From Deltaproteobacteria bacterium (lineage in GTDB: Bacteria; Desulfobacterota_B; Binatia; Bin18): a DNA stretch of 25,257 bases. The position numbers and the translations under genes are program-made. A model generated the notes under the pieces. The model was not told the origin of the DNA. It did no database searches and saw only the letters and a program-made list of their open reading frames with translations. Location: positions 1-25,257 of the forward strand of contig JAAXHF010000053.1 of the NCBI GenBank assembly GCA_012271025.1. The letters are read 5' to 3'. This document shows, piece after piece, positions 14,803 through 21,235 of this stretch; the stretch's first letter is position 1; each line of letters opens with the position of its first letter.

Positions 14803-15558
14803 GCTTTGCCACTGCGGATCGCGCTTTTCGGCAAACGCCCGGGCACCCTCGCGCGAATCTTCGGTTTCCATCAGGAAGTTGAACAGCTCGCGTTCGAGTT
14901 TGAGCCCGTCGGCCAGCGGCATGTCGAGACCGCGCAGCGCTGCCTGCTTGATCTTTTGGACCGCCAGCGGAGCGCTCTTGCAGATTTCGGTGGCGATCGC
15001 CTGGCAGGTGCTCATCAGTCGGTCCATGGGCACAACGTGGTCAACCAGACCCAGCTGCAGGGCTTCGTCAGCGCCGATGCGGTTGCCGGTGTACAGCATC
15101 TCAAGCGCGCGGCCGAGCGGGATCAGGCGCGGTAGGCGCTGGGTGCCGCCGCCGCCCGGCAGCCAACCCAGGCGGACCTCGCCCAGCCCGAACTGGGCGT
15201 GCTCGGCCGCGACGCGAATGTCACACGCCAGCGCCTGTTCCAGGCCGCCGCCGTTGGCATGGCCGTTGATGGCGGCAATGATGGGCTTGGTCAGGTTAAG
15301 TAGAATGGGAAACAGGGTGTTGGGCGGCTCGCCCTCGGCACGGTCCACATAGTTGGCCTTGATATCGCTGCCGGCGCAAAAGCCACGCTCGCCAGCCCCG
15401 GTCAGAATGCCGACACGCAGGGCGCTGTCGTCCTGGAATTCCTGCCAGATTTCGGCCAGCTGCTGGTAGGTGTCGAAATCGCAGGCGTTAAGCCGTTCCG
15501 GGCGGTTGATCGTTACATAGGCGATGTGGTCTTTTTTCTCGAATACAACTTTCGGCAT
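14797..15558 (-). CDS. enoyl-CoA hydratase/isomerase family protein
   Basis: This crotonase-fold enzyme adds water to enoyl-CoA in fatty acid or amino acid catabolism. It has the oxyanion-hole segment RGFCAGSDIKA at 58-68 and GHANGGGLEQALACD near 99-113. Both catalytic glutamates of hydratases are present, E107 and E127 (FGLGEVRLG). The 253-residue length is standard. The start ATG at 15558 lies after a GGGGGAGCC stretch. The stop codon is inside the repeat copy that follows. It sits between trmI and the sirtuin gene on one strand. Exact acyl-CoA substrate cannot be given. Confidence 0.92.
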   Translation of the reverse strand: MPKVVFEKKDHIAYVTINRPERLNACDFDTYQQLAEIWQEFQDDSALRVGILTGAGERGFCAGSDIKANYVDRAEGEPPNTLFPILLNLTKPIIAAINGHANGGGLEQALACDIRVAAEHAQFGLGEVRLGWLPGGGGTQRLPRLIPLGRALEMLYTGNRIGADEALQLGLVDHVVPMDRLMSTCQAIATEICKSAPLAVQKIKQAALRGLDMPLADGLKLERELFNFLMETEDSREGARAFAEKRDPQWQSK

Positions 15559-15666
15559 GGCTCCCCCTTGTGGACCTTCCTGGGACTCAGGACGCAGGTC
15601 TCTTCTAGCGGGATTGTTTTGCCCGCGTCAATGCTTTGAGACCGCCTGCCGGACTGGTGGTAGTGA

Positions 15667-15688
15667 GGGCAGCCACGGGGGGCTGCCC
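15667..15688. repeat. GC-rich perfect inverted repeat (8-bp arms, 6-base loop)
   Basis: GGGCAGCC at 15667-15674 and GGCTGCCC at 15681-15688 flank a loop ACGGGG. It sits in the 135-bp spacer between trmI and the hydratase gene and is immediately upstream of the end of trmI. No run of T follows on either strand, so it is not a classical terminator. It could be a REP-like palindrome or an RNA hairpin protecting the transcript end. A weaker inverted repeat, GCGGG/CCCGC, lies at 15608-15626. Confidence 0.6.
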
Positions 15689-15693
15689 CTAGA

Positions 15694-16512
15694 TTATATG
15701 GACGATACGGACGGGGAGGGCGCGGGCTCGGCCGTCCGACGGGCCACCATGATGAAACCGGTATGGGCGACCATCCGATGGTGGGGACGGACCGACATGT
15801 CGGTGACGTGCCAGAAGCGGAGCAGGTTTTCCATGACCTCGACTGCGGCATAGCACGGATTGGCGCGCAGCTCATCGACCAGGGTTTTGACCTGCAAGGT
15901 GGTTGGGCTGTAGCCGAGCAGCACGCCGCCCGGCCGCAGGACCGGCGTGGCGTGGGGAATGACCCGCCACGGTTCGGGCACGTCGATGACCACCCGGTCC
16001 ACCTCAGGCGCGTCAATGTGTTCGTAGGCGTCGCCGTGTTGGAGGGTCCAGTTGGGGGCGGGGCCAAAAAAGCGCTCGACGTTCTCCCGCGCCATGTCAC
16101 AGAAGTCTTGCCGCGCCTCGACCGTTGTCAGGCTGCCGTTCGGCCCGATGGCCCGCAGCAGGGCGAGGCTCAGCGCCCCCGGCCCGGCCCCGACTTCCAG
16201 CACGGCCGCACCCGGAAAGATATCGCCCCATAACAGGATAGGGCCGACATCCTTGGGGTAGATGACCTGAGCCCGCCGGGGCAGATTGGGAATCAGGTGA
16301 GCATAGCTCGGCCGAAAAACCCAGAACGGCTCATTGTGGGGTGTCCGAATCAGGCTGCCCTCGGGCAGGCCGATAATATCGTCCGCAGCCAGCTGTCCGC
16401 CGCGCAGCGACAGCCGGCCGCCGGCCTTGAGGGTGCGCAGGTACTCGCGTTCTTTGCGGTCGATAAACACCACGTTATCGCCAGCTTGGAGGAGGGAGCG
16501 GGGGGAAGGCAT
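15694..16512 (-). CDS. trmI: tRNA (adenine-58-N1)-methyltransferase TrmI
   Basis: TrmI makes m1A at position 58 of the tRNA T-loop. An N-terminal beta domain (about 1-70) precedes a Rossmann SAM domain with VLEVGAGPGALSLAL, the VEAR acidic strand and VIDVPEPW, which holds the catalytic aspartate of the family. The fold continues to GFIMVARR. The 272-residue length suits the bacterial homotetrameric form. The start ATG at 16512 has no ribosome binding site because the repeat copy at 16517-16553 lies directly upstream, which suggests coupled or leaderless translation. It lies 60 bases after ttuA. In Thermus, m1A58 and s2T54 act together to stabilise the T-loop, so this pairing is meaningful. 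Confidence 0.94.
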   Translation of the reverse strand: MPSPRSLLQAGDNVVFIDRKEREYLRTLKAGGRLSLRGGQLAADDIIGLPEGSLIRTPHNEPFWVFRPSYAHLIPNLPRRAQVIYPKDVGPILLWGDIFPGAAVLEVGAGPGALSLALLRAIGPNGSLTTVEARQDFCDMARENVERFFGPAPNWTLQHGDAYEHIDAPEVDRVVIDVPEPWRVIPHATPVLRPGGVLLGYSPTTLQVKTLVDELRANPCYAAVEVMENLLRFWHVTDMSVRPHHRMVAHTGFIMVARRTAEPAPSPSVSSI

Positions 16513-16516
16513 GGGT

Positions 16517-16553
16517 GAATGATGAAGTATGAATGCCGAACGATGAATGAAGA
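16517..16553 (+). repeat. interspersed 37-bp repeat, copy B (plus orientation)
   Basis: This is the partner of the copy at 14766-14802, with 33 of 37 bases identical when one is reversed. It fills most of the 60-base spacer between ttuA and trmI. Together the copies bracket trmI and the enoyl-CoA hydratase gene as inverted repeats about 1.7 kb apart. Confidence 0.75.
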
Positions 16554-16572
16554 AGTGGTGGCTGTCTTGATG

Positions 16573-17487
16573 TTATGCGGCGCTGCGCTCCTGCTTGCGT
16601 TTGACTTCCTGAAGCAGACGGCAGAAGGCGCACACCGGGGTGAAGGACGGCATGCCGCACTCCGCGCAGGTCTGGGGCGGGCTGTCGTTCGTAGCGGCAA
16701 AGGCCGGCTGAGCCGAGCGCAGAAATTCCTGGACAAAATTGAGCTTGGTGCCCGGCATTGTGGCTTCGAGGCGGTTGAGCGTGTCTTTATAGTGCAGCTG
16801 GGTCGCGCCGACGCTGTTGGGACACTCGTCAATCACATAGTCGATGCCACGAAAAAAGGCGTAGGCCGCAGACTCCAACTCGCCCAGCCGGTACAGCGGG
16901 CGGACCTTGCGGACGAACTTGGGGTGGCTCGGTTCCAGAACCGGGGTTTGGCGGGCCAGATACTCGGTCTGCCAGTGCAGGACGTTGCCCAGCAGGCGGG
17001 CGGCCTCGTCGTCGAGGTTGTGGCCGGTGGCCAGGACCGAGAAGCCGCCCTCAAGCGCGGCCCGGTCGAAGAAGTGGCGCTTCATCATGCCGCACGCCGC
17101 ACACGGCACCCGGTTGGTGAATTGCGCCGCAACAGGCACCGCCACCGCGTCTTCGGACAGCTCGACGACCCGCAGCGACGCCCCACGCTGGCGGGCGAAG
17201 GCCTCGGCTTTGTGTTGGGATTGCTCCGAATAGTCGCCGATGCCCAGGGCCAGGTATACGCCTTCGGTCTGATAGCCGAGGGTCAGCAGCACGTCCCACA
17301 GCGCCAGGCTGTCCTTGCCGCCCGACACGGCGACCAGAACCCGGTCTTCAGCGGTGAACATGCGCTGTTTATGAATGGCCCGCTCGACCTGACGCTGAAA
17401 GTACAGCACAAAGCACGAGCGGCAGAAGGCTGCGTTATGCGAGCGGAGTTGGATTTCAGCTCGTTCCCCACAGCGTTTACACTTCAT
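16573..17487 (-). CDS. ttuA: TtuA-type tRNA 2-thiolation enzyme
   Basis: TtuA adds sulfur to (m5)U54 in the tRNA T-loop using ATP, a [4Fe-4S] cluster and thiocarboxylated TtuB. An N-terminal zinc ribbon has C3/C6 and C22/C25. The PP-loop SGGKDS is at 55-60. The cluster cysteines C129, C132 and C222 match the three that bind the catalytic [4Fe-4S] in TtuA. A C-terminal zinc ribbon has C274/C277 and C286/C289. The 304 residues fit TtuA, whereas TtcA lacks the N-terminal ribbon. The start overlaps the stop of the carrier gene by ATGA, so both proteins are made together. TtuA is known from thermophiles such as Thermus, but relatives occur in mesophiles, so this does not prove a thermophile. Confidence 0.93.
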   Translation of the reverse strand: MKCKRCGERAEIQLRSHNAAFCRSCFVLYFQRQVERAIHKQRMFTAEDRVLVAVSGGKDSLALWDVLLTLGYQTEGVYLALGIGDYSEQSQHKAEAFARQRGASLRVVELSEDAVAVPVAAQFTNRVPCAACGMMKRHFFDRAALEGGFSVLATGHNLDDEAARLLGNVLHWQTEYLARQTPVLEPSHPKFVRKVRPLYRLGELESAAYAFFRGIDYVIDECPNSVGATQLHYKDTLNRLEATMPGTKLNFVQEFLRSAQPAFAATNDSPPQTCAECGMPSFTPVCAFCRLLQEVKRKQERSAA

Positions 17488-17681
17488 ACGCCCCCCGAAA
17501 TAACCGACCGAATCTCGATTTCGTCGTCTTCCTGAATCAGGTCTTCGTCTATCAACAGCGCCGTGCCGCGAATCACCATGACCGTGCCCGGGATCAGATC
17601 CAGCTTGTTCAGCAGGGCGGCCACACGCATGCGCTTTGGAAATGTCACAGTCTGGTTTTGCGGCAGGAGGGTAACCCGCAT
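17484..17681 (-). CDS. ttuB: TtuB-like ubiquitin-fold sulfur carrier ending Gly-Gly-Val
   Basis: This 65-residue beta-grasp protein starts MRVTLLPQNQTVTF and has the acidic turn LIQEDDEIEIRSVISGG. It is encoded directly ahead of ttuA, so it is the obvious sulfur donor: an E1-like enzyme would adenylate its C-terminus and a thiocarboxylate would be made. The Gly-Gly (63-64) is followed by one valine. This arises because the stop codon overlaps the ttuA start as GTATGA. Free C-terminal glycine is required by the known chemistry, so the valine must be removed or the mechanism tolerates it. The ATG at 17681 has no clear ribosome binding site and sits close to a promoter -10, suggesting a leaderless message. 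It could also be called ThiS-like. Confidence 0.87.
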   Translation of the reverse strand: MRVTLLPQNQTVTFPKRMRVAALLNKLDLIPGTVMVIRGTALLIDEDLIQEDDEIEIRSVISGGV

Positions 17682-17687
17682 TATGCT

Positions 17688-17716
17688 AGCCTACCACGCT
17701 CCCCTCAGTCCGACAA
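17688..17716 (-). promoter_or_regulatory. candidate promoter for ttuB-ttuA
   Basis: On the minus strand TTGTCG (17716-17711) is followed after 17 bases by TAGGCT (17693-17688). The transcript would start about at the ttuB ATG (17681), giving little or no leader. The hexamers are only partial matches. Confidence 0.35.
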
Positions 17717-17722
17717 GAACTC

Positions 17723-17752
17723 TTGACAGTCCTCAGCCTCATCCCATATGAG
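17723..17752 (+). promoter_or_regulatory. candidate promoter for the zinc-ribbon gene
   Basis: TTGACA at 17723-17728 is a perfect -35. TATGAG at 17747-17752 after 18 bases is a partial -10. It points toward the gene at 17832, with about 70 bases of leader, and is divergent from the ttuB promoter. Confidence 0.4.
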
Positions 17753-17831
17753 AAGAGGCTCATCCACCCGGCCATTCCTGCCTTTTTATACTGTCGATCC
17801 TGGCCGCCGGCCCATGTGGAGGAGGACGCGT

Positions 17832-18194
17832 ATGCCGCGAGCGAGTAAAAAAGAGAAAGTCCGCAAGGACGTAGTCCTGTTCGACGATGACGAGCACTCG
17901 GACGAGACTGCCGAAGAGGAACTCCCCAAAGACGAGGCCGGGCGGCTCAAGATCAAGCGGCGCTATGAAGAACTGCTCGGGATTCGGGTCGAGAAGCTCA
18001 AGGGTCGGGTTCTCAACCGGGAACGCATCAATAAGACGATCGAGGGCATTTATTTCATCTGCCTCGACTGCAAGAAGATCTGCCATAACCTCGACGAGGG
18101 ACTCGTCGAAGATCCCAATAATGTCGCCAACCTGTGTGCGCCCTGCGCCAAAAATCGGGAAAAAACCAGGAAAAAAGGCCAAGCGGCCGCCTAG
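17832..18194 (+). CDS. small zinc-ribbon protein, function unknown
   Basis: The 120-residue protein has a basic start (MPRASKKEKVRK), an acidic middle (EEELPKDEAG), and a helical segment IKRRYEELLGIRVEKLKG. It then has a cysteine-rich domain with C77-x2-C80, C84 and C102-x2-C105, probably binding one zinc, and a basic tail. It is soluble with no signal peptide. The charge pattern suggests nucleic acid or protein binding, but I do not recognise the family. The ATG at 17832 has TGGAGGAGG upstream; a start at 17748 would add residues without merit. It converges with the RluA gene, sharing CTAG. Confidence 0.7.
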   Translation: MPRASKKEKVRKDVVLFDDDEHSDETAEEELPKDEAGRLKIKRRYEELLGIRVEKLKGRVLNRERINKTIEGIYFICLDCKKICHNLDEGLVEDPNNVANLCAPCAKNREKTRKKGQAAA

Positions 18195-19162
18195 CGCGGT
18201 CCATTCTCCTTGGGTCGGAAATCCTGCCCGGCCGGACTGAAGAGCCGCACGCTTTGTCCGGTCTCGGGGTGCACAAAGCGCAGCGCCTCGGCGTGTAGCG
18301 CCAGGCGGGACGCCCCGGCCGGAGCGCCGTAGTGGGTATCGCCGACCAGCGGATAGCCCAGGGCGGCCAGATGCGCCCGGATTTGGTGGCGCACCCCGGT
18401 GTGCAGCCGAACGCGGATCAGGCTGTAGCCAGCGCGCGTCTCAAGACAGGTATAGGTGGACATCGCTTCCTGGGCTCGCTGCCGAGGAGCGAGGTCGCGC
18501 TCGGCCATGACGACCCGCATGCGCTGTCCCCGCCTGCCTTCGGGCATCAGAAAAAAGCGTCTGGTGCCGTCGAGTTCCCGGCCGCTCGGCCTCCCATGCA
18601 CCCAGGCCAGATAGTCCTTGATAATCCGGCGATCCGAGAACTGGGCGCGCAGGGCCGTGTAGGCCGCCGCCGTACGGGCTGCCAACAGCAATCCCGATGT
18701 GGGGGTGTCGAGCCGGTGGACCACTCCGGCTTCGAGCGGCGCGCGTGACGACAGGCTGCTCAGCGTGGTTTCCGGGTAATGGGCTGCCAGGTAGTTGGCG
18801 ACCGTCCGGGTATCGCCGAAGCGCAGGGCAACGCTGGGCAGACCCGGGGGCTTATCAAGGCCGAGGACTGCGCCCTGGGCGTAGACCAGTCGGACGGGTA
18901 ACGACGGGCTGGGTCTGAGGCTCAGCCGAACCTGGGCTCGTACACGGTCGCCGCTGCGAACCCGGCTGCCCTTTTTGCCCGGTCCTCGGTTAAGGCGGAC
19001 GTGGCCGGCCTTGATAAGAGCAAAAACCGCCCGCCGCGACACGCCCGGTAGCCGACGGACCAGGAAGCTATCGAGACGCAGCAGGTCGTCCTGGGCCGGG
19101 ACCGTCCATTCGTGCCAGTCTTGCCCGGTCAGCTGGGCTGGATCGTGGCTCGTGGCTCGCAC
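18191..19162 (-). CDS. RluA-family pseudouridine synthase with S4 domain
   Basis: This enzyme would isomerise uridine to pseudouridine in rRNA or tRNA. An S4 RNA-binding domain occupies about residues 25-70 (LDSFLVRRLPGVSRRAV). The catalytic domain has the RluA motif GVVHRLDTPTSGLLL with catalytic D152, and a later HTGVRHQIRAHLAALGYPLVGD. The open frame goes on to 19345, but that overlaps the upstream gene by about 150 bases. A GTG at 19162 gives 323 residues, close to the family norm, so I use it. Its ribosome binding site is weak (GGAAGC). RluC, RluD or RluA specificity cannot be decided. Confidence 0.88.
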   Translation of the reverse strand: MRATSHDPAQLTGQDWHEWTVPAQDDLLRLDSFLVRRLPGVSRRAVFALIKAGHVRLNRGPGKKGSRVRSGDRVRAQVRLSLRPSPSLPVRLVYAQGAVLGLDKPPGLPSVALRFGDTRTVANYLAAHYPETTLSSLSSRAPLEAGVVHRLDTPTSGLLLAARTAAAYTALRAQFSDRRIIKDYLAWVHGRPSGRELDGTRRFFLMPEGRRGQRMRVVMAERDLAPRQRAQEAMSTYTCLETRAGYSLIRVRLHTGVRHQIRAHLAALGYPLVGDTHYGAPAGASRLALHAEALRFVHPETGQSVRLFSPAGQDFRPKENGPR

Positions 19163-19193
19163 GCTTCGCTTCCACGTCGCCGAGGGGCGCTGC

Positions 19194-19820
19194 TCAATTC
19201 TGGGACAGATGCGTTTTGACCCAGCCCTCAATGCGACGCAGAAACTGCCCAAACGGATTCTCGCCCGGACCGGCCGCAAAGTGAGCCTTGCGCATGTAGT
19301 CCAGCGCGCCCGAGTAGTACTCGAAGTTTTTGGCCAGCTCCTCAAACAGCAGAAAGCCGGTCTGATACAACCTCACGTCCAGCTCGGATACCTGCTGATA
19401 CGCCTGGCGGCCGTGCCGCATATAGGAGTCAAGGGCGTCGAACTTTTCGACATAGGCGCGAAACAGACCGCTCATGAACAGCGTATAGTCTCCCAGGTGT
19501 TTGCGCACCGCACGCTCGTGCCAGAGACCCGTCGAGGTGTCCTGGCCGGCTCCGGCGTCCGTCTGCGGCACGGGCTGGTCGGCCAGGGTTTCGGCCACGC
19601 TGTCCAGCTGACGGACGCGTGGAGTGTCCAGCCGGTACAGCCGGTCGGTTTGGGCAAAATTGGTCAAGACCTCGGCCACATAGGTGACGACCGCCCGGTC
19701 TCCCACGCCCAGCTCCCCAAAGCTGCGCTGGGTATAGCGCAGGAAAAAGCGGTACAGCTGGACGGTATCGGCCCGAATCAGGCCGGCAGACTGGGGTGAG
19801 AGCGGATGCGGCTTGCCCAT
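19194..19820 (-). CDS. helical protein of unknown function
   Basis: I do not recognise this 208-residue protein. It appears mostly helical, with many aromatic residues (YRFFLRYTQRSF, YTLFMSGLFRAYVEKF, LLFEELAKNFEYYSG), no cysteines and no clear signal peptide or membrane segment. The start at 19820 (MGKPHPLSPQSAG) has no ribosome binding site but a TATACT lies 8 bases upstream. It ends 31 bases before the RluA gene GTG, so the two may be co-transcribed. Composition matches its neighbours. A role cannot be inferred. Confidence 0.7.
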   Translation of the reverse strand: MGKPHPLSPQSAGLIRADTVQLYRFFLRYTQRSFGELGVGDRAVVTYVAEVLTNFAQTDRLYRLDTPRVRQLDSVAETLADQPVPQTDAGAGQDTSTGLWHERAVRKHLGDYTLFMSGLFRAYVEKFDALDSYMRHGRQAYQQVSELDVRLYQTGFLLFEELAKNFEYYSGALDYMRKAHFAAGPGENPFGQFLRRIEGWVKTHLSQN

Positions 19821-19828
19821 GACCGGAA

Positions 19829-19857
19829 AGTATACTAGCTAGGGGAAAGGAATAGAA
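19829..19857 (-). promoter_or_regulatory. candidate promoter next to the start of the helical unknown gene
   Basis: On the minus strand TATACT (19834-19829) is a good -10, and TTCTAT at 19857-19852 after 17 bases is a weak -35. With only 8 bases between TATACT and the ATG at 19820, the transcript would be leaderless or nearly so. Confidence 0.4.
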
Positions 19858-19908
19858 GGACGAGTGCTGAGTCGCGCCGAACAGCCCGCATCCGGACAGG
19901 AGGCTCCC

Positions 19909-20775
19909 ATGAGCAGGCGCAGGTGTCCCCAAGGCTTTTCTTTTTCCTCCCTCGGGTCGGCGCTCAGCTCTGGTGTGCGGTGTGTGGTGTTGGGCGGCCT
20001 GCTGAGTTTGCCGTTCAGCGCCTGCCACGCGGCCGATGGTACCGAGCCGGCCATGGTCCAGGTCACGGTCAAGCGGATCGGCTTTGACCCCATCTCCCGC
20101 TCGCCGGTCGTCCTCCTGCTGGACGAGGCTCAGACCCGGATGATGCCGATCTGGGTCGGCGCGGCTGAGGCCCGGGCGATTGAACTTGAGCTGCGCGGAC
20201 ACCCCGTCTCGCGGCCGCTGACCCACGATCTGCTGAAGAACATCCTGGTTCAGGTTGGCGTCGATTTCGACAAAGTAGTTGTCAGCGAGCTGAAAGACAG
20301 CACCTACTACGCCCGTATCCATCTGACCACGGCCGGTCAGCCGCTTGAGGTTGACAGCCGTCCCAGCGATGCGATTGCCCTGGCGCTGCGTTTCGAGCGG
20401 CCGATTTTTGTTGCCCGCGGCCTGCTTGAGACAGCCCTGCCGGTTGAGCCAGAGCGGCCGCAAAGCGCGGCCGTGGACGATCCGAGGAACGTACGTAGCC
20501 GTGGGGTGACCGTCCAGAACATCAGTGAGGAGCTGGCCCGTGCGTTCCGGCTGCCGGACACCCACGGCGTCCTGGTCGCCGATGTTGAGACGAGTACGAC
20601 CGCTCAGAGGCATCTGCGTCGTGGCGACATCATTTTGACTATCGCCGGCAAGACGGTGAGGGACATCAGGGATTTCCAGACCACGATGGGAGAAGAGCAC
20701 GGCCAGGATGTCTCCATGCAGATCCACCGTGACGGCCAAATCCTGGGCGTCGTTCTACCGACTTCCGTGCCCTAG
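19909..20775 (+). CDS. exported bifunctional-nuclease-domain (DUF151) protein with PDZ domain
   Basis: The N-terminus has a basic start (MSRRRC) and a hydrophobic stretch near residues 23-38. Either signal peptidase I cleavage after CHA or lipidation at C39 is possible, although the lipobox (PFSAC) is imperfect. The BFN/DUF151 domain spans about 48-172 with MMPIWVGAAEARAIELEL and the signature DSRPSDAIALALR (149-161). A PDZ domain follows at about 198-285 (GVTVQNISEELARAF, GVLVADVE, LRRGDIILTIAGK). BFN proteins are normally cytosolic, and an exported BFN-PDZ fusion is unusual. Function is not known; nuclease activity is reported for some BFN proteins only. The ATG at 19909 follows ACAGGAGG and is clearly better than 19864. 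Length is 288 residues. Confidence 0.85.
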   Translation: MSRRRCPQGFSFSSLGSALSSGVRCVVLGGLLSLPFSACHAADGTEPAMVQVTVKRIGFDPISRSPVVLLLDEAQTRMMPIWVGAAEARAIELELRGHPVSRPLTHDLLKNILVQVGVDFDKVVVSELKDSTYYARIHLTTAGQPLEVDSRPSDAIALALRFERPIFVARGLLETALPVEPERPQSAAVDDPRNVRSRGVTVQNISEELARAFRLPDTHGVLVADVETSTTAQRHLRRGDIILTIAGKTVRDIRDFQTTMGEEHGQDVSMQIHRDGQILGVVLPTSVP

Positions 20776-20816
20776 ACCGCCCACCCACACCGCGCCACCA
20801 CGAAAGCGAGGATGGT

Positions 20817-21227
20817 ATGTCGAGCGTATTAGAGGACAAGGAAGCGATCCGCGATCTACTGACCAGATATTGTCTCCATATTGACGCCGGCCGCTATGAG
20901 GAGTGGGTCGGCTGCTTTACCCCGGACGGGGTTTTCGACAGTCCGATTCTGGGTCGCTGGCAGGGTGCGGACAAGCTGCGGCAGTTCACCCAGCGCTACC
21001 GGGAGTGGACCGGGGCGCACCAGCCGCGTCACTGTGTGATGAACGTGCTGATCGAAGTCGAGGGCGAGCGGGCCAGCGCCGAGTGTTACCTGCTGATGAC
21101 CCACGCCGCAGAGGGCAAGACCGAGCTGGTCATCTCCGGTCGCTACGAGGATCGCATCGAGAAGATTGACGGGCAGTGGCTGTTCAAGGAACGCAAGGTC
21201 CTGCCCGATACGCGCCCTGCGGTCTGA
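20817..21227 (+). CDS. SnoaL-like (NTF2-fold) protein
   Basis: The 136-residue protein has the cone fold of the SnoaL/NTF2 superfamily. An N-terminal helix pair holds DKEAIRDLLTRYCLHIDAGRYEEWVGCFTPDG, followed by beta strands ending GQWLFKERKVLPD. Such proteins act as hydratases, isomerases or ligand binders, and the sequence does not say which. It lies 41 bases after the BFN-PDZ gene with a GCGAGG binding site. It is convergent with the secreted unknown, with only 8 bases between the stops. Small polar-substrate metabolism with the LLM enzymes is possible but only by proximity. Confidence 0.85.
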   Translation: MSSVLEDKEAIRDLLTRYCLHIDAGRYEEWVGCFTPDGVFDSPILGRWQGADKLRQFTQRYREWTGAHQPRHCVMNVLIEVEGERASAECYLLMTHAAEGKTELVISGRYEDRIEKIDGQWLFKERKVLPDTRPAV

Positions 21228-21235
21228 GCCGGCGG

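Noticed and set aside
15608..15626. GCGGG/CCCGC inverted repeat as a terminator of trmI
   Set aside because: Short five-base arms with a nine-base loop and no T-run downstream on either strand.
19429..20739. 436-aa minus-strand frame over the BFN-PDZ gene and helical unknown
   Set aside because: Overlaps two genes in other frames, one with clear domains; shadow frame.
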